A program made the translations under genes and the position numbers. Shown in pieces: positions 17,699 to 26,450 of a DNA stretch of 56,883 bases. Numbering within the stretch: position 1 is the stretch's first letter; every line of letters begins with the position of its first letter. Location: contig NZ_JJOY01000036.1 in NCBI RefSeq assembly GCF_000979455.1, forward strand, positions 1 through 56,883. Reading direction: 5' to 3'. Origin of the DNA: Methanosarcina sp. 2.H.T.1A.6. Lineage in GTDB: Archaea > Halobacteriota > Methanosarcinia > Methanosarcinales > Methanosarcinaceae. The notes under the pieces were generated by a model. It worked only from the letters and a program-made list of their open reading frames with translations, was not told where the DNA came from and searched no databases.

Positions 17699-20600
17699 GT
17701 GAAAAAAATAAAATTACTAACTTGTTGTTTCATTGCTACCATATTGTTAATAACCATGTCATACTCAGCAAGTGCCGGATATGCAAAATACTATCCATCC
17801 GATAATATGATCAGGGTATATTCTGAACCTAATGGCGTTAATTTTACCTGGTTAGATACTCAAATAAATAACGATAGCCTGTTATTTAATGATGGTGATG
17901 TATGGTATTTAAATTCAACTCTTGATTTGTATCAATCGAAGTTTTACATAAATAATACTGATGTTTCCAAGCTGGTACTCGGTAACAAACCAAATTACGG
18001 TATATTAACTTTTGGACAGTCTTTTTATATAAACAATATTGAAATTACTGGAGGGTCTGAGATTGGAGCATCAGGAAAATTTCATGATCTTTATATACAT
18101 GATGCAGGTGGGATTAGATTAGATGGAATTAAAGAAGACGTGTATAATATAACTATCGTGAATGCGACCAGCGGCTTAAATTTCCGAAATTCAAATGATA
18201 TAAAAATATACAACGTGTCCGTAACTAATACAAAAAAAACTGCTGTATCATGCTATAATTGTGATAATACTGAAGTATACGATGTATATGTAGAGAATGC
18301 TGGAGACTATCTGAATCCTGGAACTGGGTGTTATGCTATGGTATATTGGGGAGGTAGCGAATACTCATCAGCACACGATATATTCGTTAATGGCACAGGA
18401 TGGAGTTCAATAGAAGCAACAGATCCTACGACACATGACATTCAGTTTTACAATATTACTGTATATAATTCTGGTCATAATGGTCTTGACTTGCATGGAG
18501 GTTATAATTACAAAGTAAACAATATGACTGTACACGATTCAGTCAGCAACAATATTCTTTCGGTTGGTAGTACTAATGTTACATTAACAAATATAGCTTC
18601 ATATAACGCTGGAATTGATCGAGGGATATATGTATCAACGAATAATGATAATTTTACTTTAATAAATTATTACTCTGAAAATGCTGGTGAGGCTTTCACT
18701 GGCGGTTATTCCGATGGTATAAAGATTATAAATATGACCTCGAAAAATTGTTCCTATGGGGCACAACTTATATCTTTAAATGGAAGGCCTGTAGGAAACA
18801 TAACTCTAATAGACTCTAATTTTATAAATAGTCAAAGAAAGGATTTATGGATTTCCGAGGCAATCAATTCGAGGTTTATAAACGTTAATTACACAACAAC
18901 ACTATATGGTAATTCAAATGTGGAAGCAGCCTTTTATTATTACTCAGATATCCTTATAAAAAGCAACACTGGGTATTCTATTCCAAATTCAACACTTTCT
19001 TTTACAAATCCATTAAAAGCCAATGTTCAGAGTGTTGATGCCTACGGTGATGATAAATCAACGTTCAGGACAAATTCAAATGGTCAAACAGATCTGCCAG
19101 AGACAGATCGTAAAAATTCCCCTGTACTAGCTGAGAAATACAAAAGCTCAACTGTGACATACAATAACTTATCCTATACCGCCACTATCACCACTCCGGA
19201 AGGTCGCACTGTTTCTCTCTCAGGAATCACTCCTGATTCTTCCTGGTACCGTAAGGACCCAAACGTCCCAACCTACACCATCACGGCAATAATTCCTGAA
19301 GATTCAAAAGGCCCACACCTAACAGGCTTTGCACCAAGCACTGATAACCCGTTCAACCCCGGTGAGAAGAAGAACTTCAGAGTCTGGACAGATGAGCCTC
19401 TGACTGAGATGGAATGGTATGTTGACGGATCGGATTCACCTGTGTCTAAAGGGTCCCTTAATTATGCATGGCCCGTGACAGAAGGAAACCACACAATAAA
19501 ATTCACAGGGTCCAATGCTAATGGCCCTGTCAGCTGGACCTGGCCGCTGGGAGAAAGTTCCGGTGACCAGCCAGGTCAGGACGATGAACTTCCAGCACAG
19601 AATATCGAATTTTCGCCTGCAGATGCCGTACTTACGCGGAACGTTAGCGAGAGTGTTGTTTTCAGTGTAAGTCCGGACATCTTTACAACAAAAGAATGGT
19701 ATGTCAATGGGGAGCGGGTCCTGAATAATATGGCTTCCATGAGCCGGGGCTGGGATAAAGCAGGCACTTATAATGTTACTTTCAGCGGGTTCGGAAGTGG
19801 AGAATCTGTATTACACACCTGGACTGTGGATGTTATTGGAGATACATCGGAACCTCAGAATGTATCGATAACTTCGATAACTCCTGAATATCAGGTTGTC
19901 ACACCTGGCAAGCAGTTTGACCTCAATATAAAGGTTGATCCGGAAACAGCTATAACAGGTGCTCAGCTGAACTTTGTATTCAACAGTTCAATGGTCTCAG
20001 CCAATGTTGCAAAAGAAGGAGACCTCTTCAAGCAGAACGGGGCACAAACTCTTTTCAGCAGTGGGACTATTGATAAAAGTGCAGGTAAAGTCAAAAACAT
20101 TTACGGATTCATCATTGGCACATCAACCGTATCTTCACCCGGTACGATGGCAACAGTTAACCTGACTGCAGGAAACAGTACAGGCATAGCAGAGTTCAGC
20201 CTGTCCAATGTGCTTATCAGTGACGCAAATTCAAAATCAACTCCGTATACCGTTACCAGCTCTACCGTACTGATTGATACTGCTCCGGTAATGAACCCGA
20301 TTTGCTGTCCCAAATCGGTTGATGAAAAGAGCACTCTGACTTTCAAGGTAGGCGCTAAAGATGCAGACGGAAACAGCCTTACTTATTCAGCTTCAGGGCT
20401 TCCTGAGGGGGCAGGCTTCAATACGACATCCGGACTGTTTACCTGGACTCCGGCTGTAGGACAGGCTGGAGTTTATACGTTTACCTTTGAGGTAAGTGAC
20501 GGTTACCTCACGGATTCCAAGAACGTCACGGTAACTGTAAACAGGCTCAATAACCTTCCGGTCATTAATTACTTCGAACCCCTTAACGGAGCATTCTTCA

Positions 20601-21001
20601 GTGAAGGGGAAAAGATCAATATTTCAGTAAACGCATCCGATGCGGACGGACAGGCCCTGAAATACTCTCTAATGATCGACGGAGTGGAGTGCAGCACTGA
20701 CCCGGCTTACGTCTGGGATACGGACTATTCCAGCAGCGGCAACCACACGATATCTCTGGCTGTAAGCGACGGGATAGACGAGGTCAAGGAACAGCACAGC
20801 ATATACATCAACAACTACCACCCACGCTGGGACGTCAACGAAGATGGGATTGTGAACATCCTTGACATAACCATAATTGCTCAGAATTATGGCACCGATA
20901 CCAAAAAGCCGTATCCGCGCTGGGATGTCAACCAGGATGGGGTAGTCAACATCCAGGACCTTACTCTTGCCGGATACTACTTTGGCGAAATAGTAATTTA
21001 A
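17699..21001 (+). CDS. secreted beta-helix protein with cohesin and dockerin modules
   Basis: 1100 residues, GTG start preceded by GGGGGGAT. A signal peptide ends near residue 27 (...SYSASAG). Residues about 100-420 form short Asn/Asp/Thr-rich repeats typical of a right-handed parallel beta-helix, a fold used by polysaccharide-binding or -cleaving proteins. Two Ig/PKD-like modules follow (about 535-715), then a cohesin module (about 719-860, with EGDLFKQNG), a cadherin-like Ig module (about 862-953), a PKD-like module, and a type I dockerin (1041-1100). The dockerin has two calcium loops, DVNEDGIVNILD and DVNQDGVVNIQD. Having cohesin and dockerin in one chain could allow chains to link. The first 1.35 kb are clearly more AT-rich than the rest. 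The catalytic role of the beta-helix is unknown. Confidence 0.85.
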   Translation: MKKIKLLTCCFIATILLITMSYSASAGYAKYYPSDNMIRVYSEPNGVNFTWLDTQINNDSLLFNDGDVWYLNSTLDLYQSKFYINNTDVSKLVLGNKPNYGILTFGQSFYINNIEITGGSEIGASGKFHDLYIHDAGGIRLDGIKEDVYNITIVNATSGLNFRNSNDIKIYNVSVTNTKKTAVSCYNCDNTEVYDVYVENAGDYLNPGTGCYAMVYWGGSEYSSAHDIFVNGTGWSSIEATDPTTHDIQFYNITVYNSGHNGLDLHGGYNYKVNNMTVHDSVSNNILSVGSTNVTLTNIASYNAGIDRGIYVSTNNDNFTLINYYSENAGEAFTGGYSDGIKIINMTSKNCSYGAQLISLNGRPVGNITLIDSNFINSQRKDLWISEAINSRFINVNYTTTLYGNSNVEAAFYYYSDILIKSNTGYSIPNSTLSFTNPLKANVQSVDAYGDDKSTFRTNSNGQTDLPETDRKNSPVLAEKYKSSTVTYNNLSYTATITTPEGRTVSLSGITPDSSWYRKDPNVPTYTITAIIPEDSKGPHLTGFAPSTDNPFNPGEKKNFRVWTDEPLTEMEWYVDGSDSPVSKGSLNYAWPVTEGNHTIKFTGSNANGPVSWTWPLGESSGDQPGQDDELPAQNIEFSPADAVLTRNVSESVVFSVSPDIFTTKEWYVNGERVLNNMASMSRGWDKAGTYNVTFSGFGSGESVLHTWTVDVIGDTSEPQNVSITSITPEYQVVTPGKQFDLNIKVDPETAITGAQLNFVFNSSMVSANVAKEGDLFKQNGAQTLFSSGTIDKSAGKVKNIYGFIIGTSTVSSPGTMATVNLTAGNSTGIAEFSLSNVLISDANSKSTPYTVTSSTVLIDTAPVMNPICCPKSVDEKSTLTFKVGAKDADGNSLTYSASGLPEGAGFNTTSGLFTWTPAVGQAGVYTFTFEVSDGYLTDSKNVTVTVNRLNNLPVINYFEPLNGAFFSEGEKINISVNASDADGQALKYSLMIDGVECSTDPAYVWDTDYSSSGNHTISLAVSDGIDEVKEQHSIYINNYHPRWDVNEDGIVNILDITIIAQNYGTDTKKPYPRWDVNQDGVVNIQDLTLAGYYFGEIVI

Positions 21002-21019
21002 AAAAGATTAAATATATGG

Positions 21020-21039
21020 CGCAGGTGAGAAAACCTGCG
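21020..21039 (+). terminator. 7-bp hairpin after the beta-helix gene
   Basis: CGCAGGT (21020-21026) pairs perfectly with ACCTGCG (21033-21039) around a 6-base loop, 19 bases after the stop codon, and a T-rich run (TTACTTTTTT) follows within 15 bases. It probably ends the transcript. It also covers the codons after an upstream in-frame ATG at 21016, which argues against that ATG being the start of the next gene. Confidence 0.5.
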
Positions 21040-21210
21040 TCAAAGTTACTTTTTTCCTGCACACAACCACTTTTCCGGCAAATAACCATTTCTCTGGCAC
21101 TTAACGCACTTAACTCCTTCTTTTCAGCGCAGAATTACTTTTTCTCGACTTATTATCAATACCGGGTCATAAGAAAGGTTTTTTATAACCCGTCCGGCAG
21201 ACAATATAGA

Positions 21211-21768
21211 GTGCGCGGAAATAGCCGAAAAGGAAGTATCTGGTTAGTTGCAGTAATTGCAGCCCTCACAATTTTCACCTTCACCTTCACCGCTGCCGCC
21301 TCACAGGTAACTCTTCAGCCGTCGTCCAGGGTGATTTCTGCAGGTGATATGGTAACACTGGATGTATTCGTGGTTCCTGACACTGAGATTGCAGGTATGC
21401 AGTTTGACCTGGGGTTTGATGGTTCGGTGCTGCTGGTAACAAATGTAACTGAAGGCGACCTGTTTAAACAAAGCGGCAGGGAGACTTTTTTCAATTCCGG
21501 GCAAGCAGATAATGGAACGCTCAAAAACGTCTATGGATGCGTTCTCGGCAAAGGAGGGATTTCAACTTCAGGCACTTTTGCAACTGTCACACTATCTTCA
21601 AACTCGGATGTAAAAAATACATCGGAAATCTGCCTGAAAAACGTTGTTATAAGCGGTCCTGACGGTAATGCCGTAGAAGCCGAAGTGGTAAATGCCAGCA
21701 TTAAGGTCTTGAAAACAAAAGAACAGGAAAGTTTCCTGAAAAAATTGTTCCGGGACCTGTTTATCTAA
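21211..21768 (+). CDS. secreted single-cohesin protein
   Basis: The reading frame is open from 21016, but I place the start at GTG 21211. That gives 185 residues beginning with a normal signal peptide (VRGNSRKGSIWLVAVIAALT..., cleavage near AAASQ), and the 21016 start would lie in a hairpin. No strong ribosome site is seen, so the start is uncertain. Residues about 32-170 form a cohesin module related to those in both neighbours; the EGDLFKQSG block is shared with the upstream protein. No dockerin, anchor or sorting signal follows, so the protein may be secreted or bound by partners. Confidence 0.7.
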   Translation: MRGNSRKGSIWLVAVIAALTIFTFTFTAAASQVTLQPSSRVISAGDMVTLDVFVVPDTEIAGMQFDLGFDGSVLLVTNVTEGDLFKQSGRETFFNSGQADNGTLKNVYGCVLGKGGISTSGTFATVTLSSNSDVKNTSEICLKNVVISGPDGNAVEAEVVNASIKVLKTKEQESFLKKLFRDLFI

Positions 21769-21799
21769 CCGGATTATCTAACCGGATTATCTGACTGGA
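21761..21799 (+). repeat. 3 x 13-bp tandem repeat over a stop codon
   Basis: Two exact units of TTATCTAACCGGA and a third with two changes. The stop codon of the cohesin gene (21766-21768) lies in the first unit. Confidence 0.8.
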
Positions 21800-22075
21800 C
21801 GGTTAAGCTGGAAAGATGTCCATTTGTGAGTTATTATAACAAGTATTAGTTTTATATTCATATTTTTAAATTCGGCTGCTTCGGAATTCTATTCGTTCCT
21901 GAATACGGACTATTAAGCTCTTTTTCTGAAATAAAAAAGCTGATCTCACCAGATTTGAACATCTCACCAGACTTGAACTTATGACCTTTGGGCAGCAGAT
22001 AGAATTATTACATATTAAAAATATATAGAACTCTGAATTACTAGCTGCTTTTACTAATCGTAATCTTGAGGGAAG
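21769..22075. other. intergenic region between cohesin genes
   Basis: 307 AT-rich bases. Besides the 13-base repeat at the left edge, an 18-base direct duplication with one mismatch (ATCTCACCAGAYTTGAAC) lies at 21943-21978. It presumably contains the promoter of the anchored cohesin gene; no ORF is visible. Confidence 0.5.
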
Positions 22076-23383
22076 GTGAGAATAATCAACCTGCAGAATA
22101 ATAAGTTAAACTTTGCAATATTTTTGGTAATTTCTATCTTTTTGAGCATCGTATTGACAGGTACTGCTTCTGCAGATACAATCGTAAGTATATCCCCGCA
22201 AAAACAGTATCTTGAAGAAAACCAGAGTTTTGCAGTCAATATCTACATTGAACCGGATACCCCCATATCCGGAGCTCAATTTGACTTCACTTTCAATAGT
22301 ACTCTGGCAAATGTCAAAGATGTACAGGAAAAAAATGCATTAAGCCAGACAGGTGCGACTACCATGTTCAATGCGGGCAGCATTGACAACTCACAGGGCA
22401 CTCTTACCGGGGTTTACAGCCTGATCCTGGGAAAGGATACGGCAACCAAACCCGGAACTCTTGCAACGATATATCTCGTTTCAACCGGCAGGTCAGGCTT
22501 ATGCAAACTTCAGCTCTCAAACGTTATCGTAAGCAATTCCAGCGGGAATGCAGTGCCGGTAACAGTTGTAGACGGCAGTGTCTATTTAGAAGATGCGGAA
22601 AGTGCTGATCAGTCAGACAACGGCTCTGAACCCCCGGCAGAAGACACATCCGGCGGAGGGGGAGGAGGTGTCGATAACGGTGAAAATTATGAAAACATTA
22701 AGCTAAAAGAAATCTCCAGGGTATTTGTGAGCAGAGATACAGTGGTCTCTTACCAATATAAAGATGCAGAAAATCCTGTTACGTGTGTAAATTATACCGC
22801 TCTCAGGAATGCGGGTTTTGTAACAGCAAGCATTGAAGTTCTGGAAAATACCTCCTGCCTGGTTTCAGATGAGCCTGAGGGAATAGTGTATAAAAACCTG
22901 AATATATGGGTCGGAAAGAACGGTTATTCAACTGAAGAAAATATAGGAAGTCCGGTAATCAATTTTAGAGTAAGCAAAACCTGGCTGGAAGAAAACCGGA
23001 TTCAGGCATCAACCATTAAACTGAACAGATACCACTTAAATGCCTGGAATCCGCTGCCCACCGTAAAAACGGGAGAAGATTCTGATTATATCTTCTTTGA
23101 ATCGGAAACTCCGGGATTTTCCCCCTTTGCAATAACAGGCCAGAGTTCCCAATTTGCATCCGGCCCGGAAAATCAGGTCCCTGACTCAAAAGAAATCCTG
23201 GCATTAGAACCAGCAGTCGAAGAAAATGCTGAAGCAGCCCTTTCTTCTGAAATGGAATACGAAACCGGCCAGGATGAAGATGCTAAGGAAAACCGGAATT
23301 CTCAGGCACCGGCACCTGGCATATTTGGAACCGGGGTCTTATTCCTGTCTGCACTGATGTTTTTCAAAAGAAATCGAGAGTAA
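22076..23383 (+). CDS. surface-anchored cohesin / PGF-pre-PGF protein
   Basis: 435 residues, GTG start with GAGGGAAG just upstream. A signal peptide ends near residue 34 (TGTASAD). Residues 35-170 are a cohesin module. A Gly-rich linker (near 198-204) leads to a PGF-pre-PGF domain (about 215-360; FRVSKTWLEENRI and ETPGFSPFAITG are typical). After an acidic spacer the chain ends with PAPGIFGTGVLFLSALMFF plus basic residues, a PGF-CTERM-like sorting signal. Such signals are processed by an archaeosortase and lipid-anchored. It therefore looks like the cell-bound end of the cohesin/dockerin set encoded just upstream. Confidence 0.85.
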   Translation: MRIINLQNNKLNFAIFLVISIFLSIVLTGTASADTIVSISPQKQYLEENQSFAVNIYIEPDTPISGAQFDFTFNSTLANVKDVQEKNALSQTGATTMFNAGSIDNSQGTLTGVYSLILGKDTATKPGTLATIYLVSTGRSGLCKLQLSNVIVSNSSGNAVPVTVVDGSVYLEDAESADQSDNGSEPPAEDTSGGGGGGVDNGENYENIKLKEISRVFVSRDTVVSYQYKDAENPVTCVNYTALRNAGFVTASIEVLENTSCLVSDEPEGIVYKNLNIWVGKNGYSTEENIGSPVINFRVSKTWLEENRIQASTIKLNRYHLNAWNPLPTVKTGEDSDYIFFESETPGFSPFAITGQSSQFASGPENQVPDSKEILALEPAVEENAEAALSSEMEYETGQDEDAKENRNSQAPAPGIFGTGVLFLSALMFFKRNRE

Positions 23384-23432
23384 GAAGAAGAGAGGGAGAG
23401 GGCTTAATCTCACCTTTCTATTTTTTAATTAT

Positions 23433-24410
23433 TTACAGCCTTCCCGGAAGTAAAATCCCTATAATGCAAAAAATTGAGGTCAGTAGAAACATCGCATAGG
23501 TTGCCTGCTTTTCATTTAACCTGTGGTAGTAAGGCAGAACCCATTTAAGGGTAAGAGCATTGGGGACTTCGAGAGTGCCGTCTTCCCTGACTTTTCCAAA
23601 CTTGACAGCAGGGTACTTTTTAACCTTCCAGTAGACGTACATTAAGAAATTGACTGTATGCGGTATGAGCATAATGAAGCCGCTTATTATGAAGCCCTGA
23701 ATGACAATTATAGTCCCGATTGTAGCCCCGACCGTAAGCGACCCGACATTTCCCCAGAAGATTCTGGCAGGGTACTGCTCGTAGAGGTAAAACCCGATCG
23801 TGGCTCCTGTAATGGCAATAACGGATATTATATTCTCAACATCGTGAATCAGAACCGATTTTATAATCAGCGAGACCAGAACAATTATAGCTAATCCTGA
23901 AGCAAGCCCGTTATATCCGGAATGCATGTTAACGAGATTTGATGCAACCAGCACATAGGTCGGGACAATGAACTGTAAATAAAGTATTCCGAGTTCCAGA
24001 TCTCCAATGCTTGGGAGGGTAACCGCAGTGTGAGTTGCATACTGAATAAGCGGATAAGAACAGTAATACATGATCAACAGCTTGGACAACCTGCCAATAT
24101 TGATCATATCATCAAGGACGCCAAACAGCCCGAAAAGTGCAATGACAATCATTGCGACATAGTTTGTGGATGTGAACTTGAAAAAGAGGGAGTTCATGGA
24201 AAGGGAAAGCATTGCGATCAACAGAATTAAAGTTCCTCCACGGTCTGCTACCGTCGGCAGGTTCTTCTTGTAAACGTCCTTCGCGACAATCCCATTCTCG
24301 ATCAGCTTCCTGATAAAATAAGGCATGGAGGCTGCAGTTATTATTAGCGGAACAAGGAAATTGCTTGTAAACATAATATTTTGAATGAATGAAGCTGAAC
24401 TGACTATCAT
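23433..24410 (-). CDS. MraY/GPT-type polyprenyl-phosphate sugar-1-phosphate transferase
   Basis: 325 residues with about ten membrane helices. FGLFGVLDDMINIGR holds the Asp-Asp pair, NLVNMHSGYNGLASG is the nucleotide/metal loop in the GPT-like form, and FWGNVGSLTVGA is the later MraY/GPT motif. The family attaches a sugar-phosphate to a dolichyl or undecaprenyl phosphate carrier, the first step of lipid-linked glycan assembly. It could prime the glycan built by the 1337-16535 locus. It is convergent with the anchored cohesin gene, 49 bases away. Confidence 0.85.
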   Translation of the reverse strand: MIVSSASFIQNIMFTSNFLVPLIITAASMPYFIRKLIENGIVAKDVYKKNLPTVADRGGTLILLIAMLSLSMNSLFFKFTSTNYVAMIVIALFGLFGVLDDMINIGRLSKLLIMYYCSYPLIQYATHTAVTLPSIGDLELGILYLQFIVPTYVLVASNLVNMHSGYNGLASGLAIIVLVSLIIKSVLIHDVENIISVIAITGATIGFYLYEQYPARIFWGNVGSLTVGATIGTIIVIQGFIISGFIMLIPHTVNFLMYVYWKVKKYPAVKFGKVREDGTLEVPNALTLKWVLPYYHRLNEKQATYAMFLLTSIFCIIGILLPGRL

Positions 24411-25217
24411 TTTTTACTGACCCTCACCGTTACTGTTCATATTTTTTCTGACGCGAAAACAAAGCTTACATTTAATCCGAAACTTTTTAAGCATAATGAT
24501 TGAAATACTTATCGAAAAATATTTATCAAAAATTATTTCTGGCGCTGGGTAAAGAACTGCGATATAGACTTTTTAGCCCCTTAAAAAGCCTGGAATAACC
24601 TGAGATGCATTTTAAGGTTACAATGTCCAGATAAAGGGTTTTTTAATAGAAAAATCTGAAAATGCCCTTATTAGAGGAAGATTTCAGGTTAAACAACCTT
24701 TAGACTTTTCTCATAATACATATCGTTTTCCATATCCGTAATTATTAGCCTGTTTGCCGGAAAGGCTCAAGATTCACAAGAAACTACCATGTATTTTTCT
24801 GCCAACATATTATATACCAGAATTTCTGCAGACAGCAGAAAACAAGTGTTCAGGATTAAAAGTAAAGATGATCCTGCGATTTGAGGGAAGTTGATTCTGG
24901 AATGGTTAGAGAAACTTAAGGTAAACCTGAGTAATGTTAATATACTTATATTTAATAAATATTTTTATATGTACATAATAATTTTTATTGATTTTTTCCA
25001 TTTTGGCATAAAAAATGGAAAAAGCATTTGCCTCAAATATTCATGTATATAAATATGTCTCTGATCCAGAATCTCCACAAAAAATTGATTTGGAGTCTTA
25101 GTTTGTGGGAGGTATAAACTCGCAAAATAAATCCGAATCATAGTCTAATTTTACTGCAAATCGTTCATTAAAACAAATACTTTAAATCCCGTATATGTCA
25201 TAAACCTTCTAGATAAA
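24411..25217. other. divergent 0.8-kb intergenic region
   Basis: No gene is visible on either strand. AT-rich TATA-like tracts upstream of both flanking genes are plausible promoters. The one strong structure is the 12-bp hairpin at 24993-25023, described separately. Confidence 0.5.
24993..25023. other. 12-bp perfect inverted repeat
   Basis: TTTTTCCATTTT pairs with AAAATGGAAAAA around a 7-base loop. It is far from any stop codon (about 195 bases before the VanZ-like start). It could be the terminator of an unannotated RNA or a recombination relic. Confidence 0.5.
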
Positions 25218-25733
25218 ATGCTAAAACTTGAAAAACCCCGTTTTTTTATTTCAATTACCATCTTATACGCAATTATGGTCTTTTACTTATCAGTCAGTGC
25301 CGGCGTAGGAGATCTCAAACACCTCCTGAAAATGGGTCTTGGTTACCCGATTCAAAATATTCTTCTTGCCAATGACCTGTCTCCAGTGATGGATTTTTTG
25401 CTTGCTTCACTACAAGCGGTTCAGGATGCCTCCATAGACCCTGGGCATGTAGGGATTTACTTTGGGCTCGGGATTTTACTGTATTTTGTGTTTTTAAGTT
25501 CAAAAAACCCTGCACTTGTAAGATATTCAGCAATCTGCGCAATATTCATCGGAACTGCTTACGGGATCCTGAATGAAGTATTCCAGATGTTTCTCTCGTA
25601 CCGTGTTGCGAGCGTAGCAGATGCCTTTTCAAACCTTATAGGGCTTGTACTTGCACAGATTTTTGTAATTTTGTTTGCACTTACGCTAAAGGCAATTTTG
25701 AAAGTAAGAACAAAAGAACTGAATTCTCAGTAA
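25218..25733 (+). CDS. VanZ-like membrane protein
   Basis: 171 residues with four hydrophobic segments. HVGIYFGLGILLYFVFLS and GTAYGILNEVFQMFLSYRVASVADAFSNLIGLVLAQ match the VanZ-like family (conserved His in helix 2-3, E-x-x-Q and D-x-x-x-N later). The function of archaeal members is unknown; bacterial VanZ affects glycopeptide tolerance. It is a single gene convergent with iorBA. Confidence 0.8.
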   Translation: MLKLEKPRFFISITILYAIMVFYLSVSAGVGDLKHLLKMGLGYPIQNILLANDLSPVMDFLLASLQAVQDASIDPGHVGIYFGLGILLYFVFLSSKNPALVRYSAICAIFIGTAYGILNEVFQMFLSYRVASVADAFSNLIGLVLAQIFVILFALTLKAILKVRTKELNSQ

Positions 25734-25824
25734 AAGTTTAAGAATTAAAAGCTCTGAAGCTAAAAAAGAGAGTTAAAGTTCGATAACTTGAAATCCATTA
25801 AAACAGTACCTGAAAAAATAAAAA

Positions 25825-25842
25825 GGAAAGTTTTAGCTTTCC
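25825..25842. terminator. bidirectional hairpin between convergent genes
   Basis: GGAAAG (25825-25830) pairs with CTTTCC (25837-25842). It is flanked by A-rich sequence on the left and sits between the VanZ-like stop (25733) and the iorB stop (25848), so it may end both transcripts. Confidence 0.4.
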
Positions 25843-25847
25843 TCTGT

Positions 25848-26450
25848 TTAGCTTTTCTCTACTTTGTTTCTCCCCATCTCAAAAGCCCTTACATTAATCT
25901 CAACCGTTTTCTGCGGCACGAGGGCTTTAACACTCTCAATCAGAATCTCTTTCGGAATGGGCAGGTAGCCAGAGACTGCCCCGACCATTGCCACGTTCAT
26001 TGCAAGCCTGTTCCCGGCTTCATAAGCCAGTTCGTCCGCATTAAAGGCTTTGACGATATATCTTTCAGAAAGGACGTCAAGGATTTCCTGGACCTCAGGG
26101 TACTTTGCAAGGCCTGAGGTCACGGTTACAGGGATGACTGTCTGAGTGTTTACTATAATTACTCCGCCGTCCTTCAGGAAATCAAGATACCGAACTGCCT
26201 CCATTGGCTCAAGGGCAAGCATGATGTCTGCGCCTTTTTTAGGGATCATTGATCCGAGATCTGAACCCAGCCTTATGTGATTTACAACCGAGCCTCCGCG
26301 CTGCGCCATGCCGTGGGTCTCTGCTGCCCGGATGGGAAGCCCTGAAATGACTGCGGCTTTTCCGATGATGTCCGAAGCAAGGATTGCCCCCTGTCCCCCG
26401 ACTCCCGTGATAAGGAGATCGAGCTTCTTCTCTCCTTTTACCTGACTCAT
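25848..26450 (-). CDS. iorB: indolepyruvate:ferredoxin oxidoreductase, beta subunit
   Basis: 200 residues. ITGVGGQGAILASDIIGKAA near residue 15 and ETHGMAQRGGSVVNHIRLG near residue 42 are the signatures of the gamma/beta-type domain of 2-oxoacid:ferredoxin oxidoreductases. With IorA it oxidises aryl pyruvates, the transamination products of aromatic amino acids, to aryl-acetyl-CoA using ferredoxin, or runs in reverse to make aromatic amino acids from aryl acids. It overlaps iorA by four bases and is translated after it. Confidence 0.93.
   Translation of the reverse strand: MSQVKGEKKLDLLITGVGGQGAILASDIIGKAAVISGLPIRAAETHGMAQRGGSVVNHIRLGSDLGSMIPKKGADIMLALEPMEAVRYLDFLKDGGVIIVNTQTVIPVTVTSGLAKYPEVQEILDVLSERYIVKAFNADELAYEAGNRLAMNVAMVGAVSGYLPIPKEILIESVKALVPQKTVEINVRAFEMGRNKVEKS

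Noticed and set aside
21016-21210. Earlier start for the single-cohesin protein
   Set aside because: The ATG lies in a terminator-like hairpin, and the extra 65 residues would put the signal peptide in mid-protein.
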